Assembly (NCBI RefSeq): GCF_026626335.1
Contig: NZ_JAPNTZ010000022.1
Coordinates: 1-64,000, forward strand
DNA length: 64,000 nucleotides
From: Paractinoplanes pyxinae
Lineage (GTDB): Bacteria; Actinomycetota; Actinomycetes; Mycobacteriales; Micromonosporaceae
Direction of reading: 5' to 3'
Position numbers and translations under genes: made by a program. A model generated the notes under the pieces. It saw nothing but the letters and a program-made list of their open reading frames with translations. It was not told the origin of the DNA and made no database searches. This document shows positions 60,901 to 64,000 of the stretch, piece after piece. How positions within the stretch are numbered: the first letter of the stretch is position 1; each line of letters starts with the position of its first letter.

Positions 60901-61659
60901 ATGAGCCAGCAGCGTCACGGAAGCACGCCCGGTAATGCCCCAGGCGATCGCGCCGGTGCCGTCACAGCCTTTCCGGATCTGCCGGAGGCGACGATCGCCC
61001 GGCTGCCGGAATACCTGCGCGCCCTGCACAACCTGGGCGAGGGCGGTGCCGACACCGTCTCCAGCGAGGGTCTGGCCGCGGCGGCCGGGGTCAACTCGGC
61101 CAAGCTCCGCAAAGACCTGTCCCACCTGGGGTCGTACGGCACGCGCGGCGTCGGCTACGACGTGGCCCTGCTGATCGAGCAGATCGAGTACGTGCTCGGC
61201 CTCGACCAGCGCCGGGCGGTCTGCCTGGTCGGTCTGGGTAATCTCGGTCACGCGCTGGCCGGCTACGACGGGTTCGCCAGCCGCGGCTTCAAGATCGTCG
61301 CGCTCTTCGACGCCGACGTGTCCAAGGTCGGCGAAGAGATCCAGGGGCTGACCGTGCGCCACATCGAAGACCTGGGCCGTGTCGCCGTCGAAGAGAACAT
61401 CGCCATCGGTGTGATCGCCACCCCGGCCGGCGCCGCCCAGACGGTGGCCGACGTGCTGGTCGACGCGGGCGTCACCAGCATTCTCAACTTCGCCCCGTGC
61501 GTGCTCTCGGTACCGGCCAACGTCGACGTGCGCAAGGTCGACCTCGCCATCGAGCTGCAGATTCTCTCTTTCCACGAACACCGCAAGGCATCGCTGACGG
61601 CGCTGCCGGGCGGCCGGTCCGCTACGGCAGCGGGCAATCAGGAGGCGGTCGGGTCGTGA
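60901..61659 (+). CDS. rex: Redox-sensing repressor Rex
   Basis: Rex represses respiratory genes until NADH rises. The 252-residue protein has an N-terminal winged helix (LPEYLRALHNLGEGGADTVSSEGLAAAAGVNSAKLRKDLSHLGSYGTRGVGYDV) and a Rossmann domain (CLVGLGNLGHALAGYDGFASRGFKIVALFDAD) with the NFAPC motif. A Rex operator lies on its own promoter, giving autoregulation of a rex-hemA-hemC operon, as in Streptomyces. Confidence 0.96.
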   Translation: MSQQRHGSTPGNAPGDRAGAVTAFPDLPEATIARLPEYLRALHNLGEGGADTVSSEGLAAAAGVNSAKLRKDLSHLGSYGTRGVGYDVALLIEQIEYVLGLDQRRAVCLVGLGNLGHALAGYDGFASRGFKIVALFDADVSKVGEEIQGLTVRHIEDLGRVAVEENIAIGVIATPAGAAQTVADVLVDAGVTSILNFAPCVLSVPANVDVRKVDLAIELQILSFHEHRKASLTALPGGRSATAAGNQEAVGS

Positions 61660-62945
61660 ATCTCCTCAGCGTCGGTGCGTCCTACCGCACCGCCGACGTC
61701 GCCACGCTCGAACGCCTCACCATCGCCGACCACGCGGTGCCCGGGCTGCTCGAGAAGCTGGTCGCCCAGCCGTTCGTCGGCGAGGCGGTCGTCCTCTCCA
61801 CCTGCAACCGGGTGGAGATCTACGCGGCGGTGAACACGTTCCACGGCGGGCTCGGCGACATCTGCAACGTCCTGTCCGAGGTCTCCGGCATCCCGGCCAC
61901 CGAACTGGCCGGCCACCTCTATGTCCACTACGACGAGGCGGCGGTGCTGCACTCGTTCAAGGTGTCCAGCGGGCTCGACTCGATGGTCGTGGGCGAGTCG
62001 CAGATCCTCGGTCAGCTGCGCGACGCCTATCACGCGGCCAGCGAGGCCGACACCGCCGGCCGCCTGCTTCACGAGCTGATGCAGCAGGCGCTGCGGGTCG
62101 GCAAGCGGGCGCACGCCGAGACCGGCATCGACCGGGCCGGCCAGAGCGTGGTGACCGCGGCGCTCGACGTGGCCGAGGCCGAGCTGGGCGATCTGACCGG
62201 CAAGCGGGCGCTGGTCGTCGGCGCGGGCGCGATGGGCGCCCTGTCGGTGGCCACCCTGACTCGGGCCGGGGTCGGCCCGCTGCGGATCACCAACCGCAGC
62301 GCCGCCCGGGCCGATCGGCTGGCCGAGGCGTACGGCGCCGTCGCCGTCCCGTACGACGAGCTGGACGCCGCCCTGCGCGAGGCCGACCTGGTCGTCTCGG
62401 CCACCGCGTCGACCGAGCCGGTGCTCACCCGGGCCCGGCTCGAGGCGGCGGCGCCGCTGGTCGTGCTCGACCTGGCCGTCCCGCGCGACGTGGCCCCCGA
62501 CGCGACCGGCATCCCGGGCGTGACGGTGATCGACATCGACAGCCTGGCCGCCACCCGCCGCGCGATGCCGGCCGCCGCCGAGACGGCCGCGGTCGAGCAG
62601 ATCGTCAGCAGCGAGGTCGATCACTTCCTGGGCTGGCTGCGCGGCGCCGACATCGCGCCCACCGTGGCCGCGCTGCGCGGTCGCGCCGAGGACGTGGTCT
62701 CGGCCGAGCTGCGCAAGCTCTACTCCCGCCGGTCGGAATTCACCGAGGAGCAACGGGCCGACGTTTCCCGTACGCTGCATCGCGTCGTCCAGCAGCTGCT
62801 GCACTCCCCGACCGTACGGGTGCGCCAGCTGGCCGCCGAGCCCGGCGGCGACCAGTACGCCGCCCTGCTGCGCGAGCTGTTCGACCTCGACGTGCCCCAT
62901 GCCACATCCGCGAATGCGGTTCCCGAGATCGGAGGACAGGCGTGA
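61656..62945 (+). CDS. hemA: Glutamyl-tRNA reductase HemA
   Basis: HemA reduces glutamyl-tRNA to glutamate semialdehyde, the first step of tetrapyrrole synthesis. The 429-residue protein has catalytic C50 (VLSTCNRVEIYA), the GESQILGQ motif, the NADPH site ALVVGAGAMGAL and a C-terminal dimerisation helix. The GTG overlaps the rex stop by four bases with GGAGG upstream, so rex and hemA are co-translated. The open frame to 61497 lies within rex. Confidence 0.96.
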   Translation: MNLLSVGASYRTADVATLERLTIADHAVPGLLEKLVAQPFVGEAVVLSTCNRVEIYAAVNTFHGGLGDICNVLSEVSGIPATELAGHLYVHYDEAAVLHSFKVSSGLDSMVVGESQILGQLRDAYHAASEADTAGRLLHELMQQALRVGKRAHAETGIDRAGQSVVTAALDVAEAELGDLTGKRALVVGAGAMGALSVATLTRAGVGPLRITNRSAARADRLAEAYGAVAVPYDELDAALREADLVVSATASTEPVLTRARLEAAAPLVVLDLAVPRDVAPDATGIPGVTVIDIDSLAATRRAMPAAAETAAVEQIVSSEVDHFLGWLRGADIAPTVAALRGRAEDVVSAELRKLYSRRSEFTEEQRADVSRTLHRVVQQLLHSPTVRVRQLAAEPGGDQYAALLRELFDLDVPHATSANAVPEIGGQA

Positions 62946-63868
62946 GTACCCTGCGCCTCGGCACCCGCGGCAGCACGCTGGCCCTGGCCCAGTCGCAGCT
63001 GACCGCCGACGCGCTGACCGCGGCCACCGGCCGGCCGGTCGAGCTGGTGCGCATCGTCACCCAGGGCGATCGCTCCTCGGCTCCGGTCGCCCAGCTGGGC
63101 GTGGGTGTCTTCGTCTCGGCGCTGCGGGACGCGCTGCTCGCCGGTGAGATCGACTTCGCCGTGCACTCGTACAAAGACCTGCCCACGGGCGCGCACGCGG
63201 GCCTGCACATCGCGGCCATCCCGACGCGCGAGGACCCGCGCGACGTGCTGATCGCCAAGGGCGGCAAGACGCTGGCAGAGCTTCCGCCGGGCTCCGTGAT
63301 CGGGACCGGGGCGGTGCGCCGAATCGCGCAATTGCGCGCCTTGGGCCTAGAGTTGCAGGTCACGCCGATCCGCGGGAACATCGACAGCCGGATCGCCCGG
63401 GTTCACGGACCTGAGGCCGATCTGGACGCCGTCGTTCTCGCCCGGGCCGGCGTGGCGCGAATCGGCAGGGTTGCCGAGATCGCGGAGACGCTCGACCCGA
63501 TGCTCATGCTGCCCGCCCCGGCTCAGGGCGCGCTGGCCGTGGAGTGCCGGGCCGACGACGCAGACCTGGTCGAACTGCTGGCCGCGCTCGACCACGCACC
63601 GTCCCGGGCCGCCGTCACGGCGGAACGGGCGATGCTCGCCACGCTCGAGGCCGGGTGCTCCGCCCCGGTTGCGGCACACGCCGAACTCGCCGAGGGCGAG
63701 GACGGCGACGAGATTTACCTGCGCGGTGCGGTGATCAGCCCGGATGGGGTTCGAGCCATCCGGCTGTCGCGCACCGGAACGCCCGCCGACGCGGCGGAGA
63801 TCGGCAAGGCGCTCGCCGCCGATCTCCTCGACGCCGGCGCCGACACCCTGATCGGGAGCACAGAATGA
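62942..63868 (+). CDS. hemC: Porphobilinogen deaminase HemC
   Basis: HemC joins four porphobilinogen units into hydroxymethylbilane. The 308-residue protein has LGTRGSTLALAQSQ, the DFAVHSYKDLPT loop, GTGAVRRIAQL, NIDSRIARV and the dipyrromethane-carrying Cys in LEAGCSAPVAAHAE. The GTG overlaps hemA by four bases. Confidence 0.97.
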   Translation: MSTLRLGTRGSTLALAQSQLTADALTAATGRPVELVRIVTQGDRSSAPVAQLGVGVFVSALRDALLAGEIDFAVHSYKDLPTGAHAGLHIAAIPTREDPRDVLIAKGGKTLAELPPGSVIGTGAVRRIAQLRALGLELQVTPIRGNIDSRIARVHGPEADLDAVVLARAGVARIGRVAEIAETLDPMLMLPAPAQGALAVECRADDADLVELLAALDHAPSRAAVTAERAMLATLEAGCSAPVAAHAELAEGEDGDEIYLRGAVISPDGVRAIRLSRTGTPADAAEIGKALAADLLDAGADTLIGSTE

Positions 63869-64000
63869 CCACCCGCACCGCCCGCAAGCCAGCAGGACGC
63901 ATCGCGTTCGTCGGCGCCGGACCCGGCGATCCCGAGCTGCTGACCCGTCGCGCGCACGCCGCGCTCACCGATGCCGACCAGGTGGTCTACGACCGAGGCG
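63865..64000 (+). CDS. Uroporphyrinogen-III methyltransferase/synthase, N-terminal part
   Basis: Incomplete at the window end. The first 45 residues (KPAGRIAFVGAGPGDPELLTRRAHAALTDADQVVYDRG) match the SAM-binding start of uroporphyrinogen-III C-methyltransferase (CobA/SUMT: VGAGPGDPELLT). In actinobacteria this gene, next to hemC, usually encodes a CobA-HemD fusion. The ATG overlaps the hemC stop by four bases. Confidence 0.85.
   Translation, partial: MTTRTARKPAGRIAFVGAGPGDPELLTRRAHAALTDADQVVYDRG

Noticed and set aside
1-64000. CRISPR arrays, insertion sequences, tRNA or rRNA genes, prophage remnants
   Set aside because: Reading through the window I saw no spaced direct repeats of CRISPR type, no transposase frames and no tRNA-like or rRNA-like sequences.

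Overview
The window is high-GC actinobacterial DNA, most likely from Actinoplanes or another motile, sporangium-forming member of the Micromonosporaceae. It has GTG and TTG starts, four-base gene overlaps, mycothiol biosynthesis (mshA), a bldN/rsbN pair and a Gram-positive-type flagellar cluster without P- and L-ring genes. The gene order from mshA to hemC follows the mycobacterial Rv0486-Rv0511 region and the Streptomyces bldN-rex-hemA region, as far as I remember those maps.

Positions 1-34,100 hold a flagellar and chemotaxis island. The plus strand carries cheY-cheX-cheY-(cheX-like), flgD-flgE, flbD-motA-motB, fliL, fliM-fliN-fliO-fliP-fliR-flhB, flhA and an flhF-like gene. Facing it on the minus strand are fliK, a two-domain peptidoglycan hydrolase in the place of flgJ, fliJ, and the basal-body operon flgB-flgC-fliE-fliF-fliG-fliH-fliI. 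Next come fliC, fliD, fliS and a small fliT-position gene (minus), then flgN-flgK-flgL-fliW-csrA and a chemoreceptor (plus). Seven transcription units are preceded by the same bipartite sequence, CTCA-N16/17-GCCGA, which looks like the promoter of a FliA-type sigma factor. The fliC leader has a hairpin with GGA in its loop plus a GGA-rich Shine-Dalgarno, the layout expected for CsrA control relieved by FliW. fliQ is absent from its usual place, the FlhF-like protein has lost its GTPase motifs, and FliM has lost its usual CheY-docking peptide.

Positions 34,100-46,400 are mixed: a PHP-like protein, an SRPBCC protein, a histidine kinase with a repeat-built coiled coil, a small zinc-ribbon protein, a single-domain response regulator, a methyltransferase and an SDR, then mshA with a YbjN-fold protein. 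A repeat-rich Rho_N/SAP-like protein, a probable structured small RNA ending in a strong terminator, two neighbouring MFS transporters and phosphoglycerate mutase follow.

Positions 46,400-64,000 are conserved core: phoU, senX3-regX3, a Cys-rich protein, a TIM-barrel isomerase, a CGNR protein, proline dehydrogenase, an excisionase-like HTH protein, the 33-residue ribosomal protein bS22, an epimerase, a PlsC acyltransferase, rsbN and bldN. An acyl-CoA ligase, a glutaredoxin-like protein, a HAD phosphatase, rex, hemA, hemC and the start of a CobA/HemD-type gene complete the window. A Rex operator overlaps the rex promoter, and a BldN-type promoter precedes rsbN. Several genes here appear to be leaderless.
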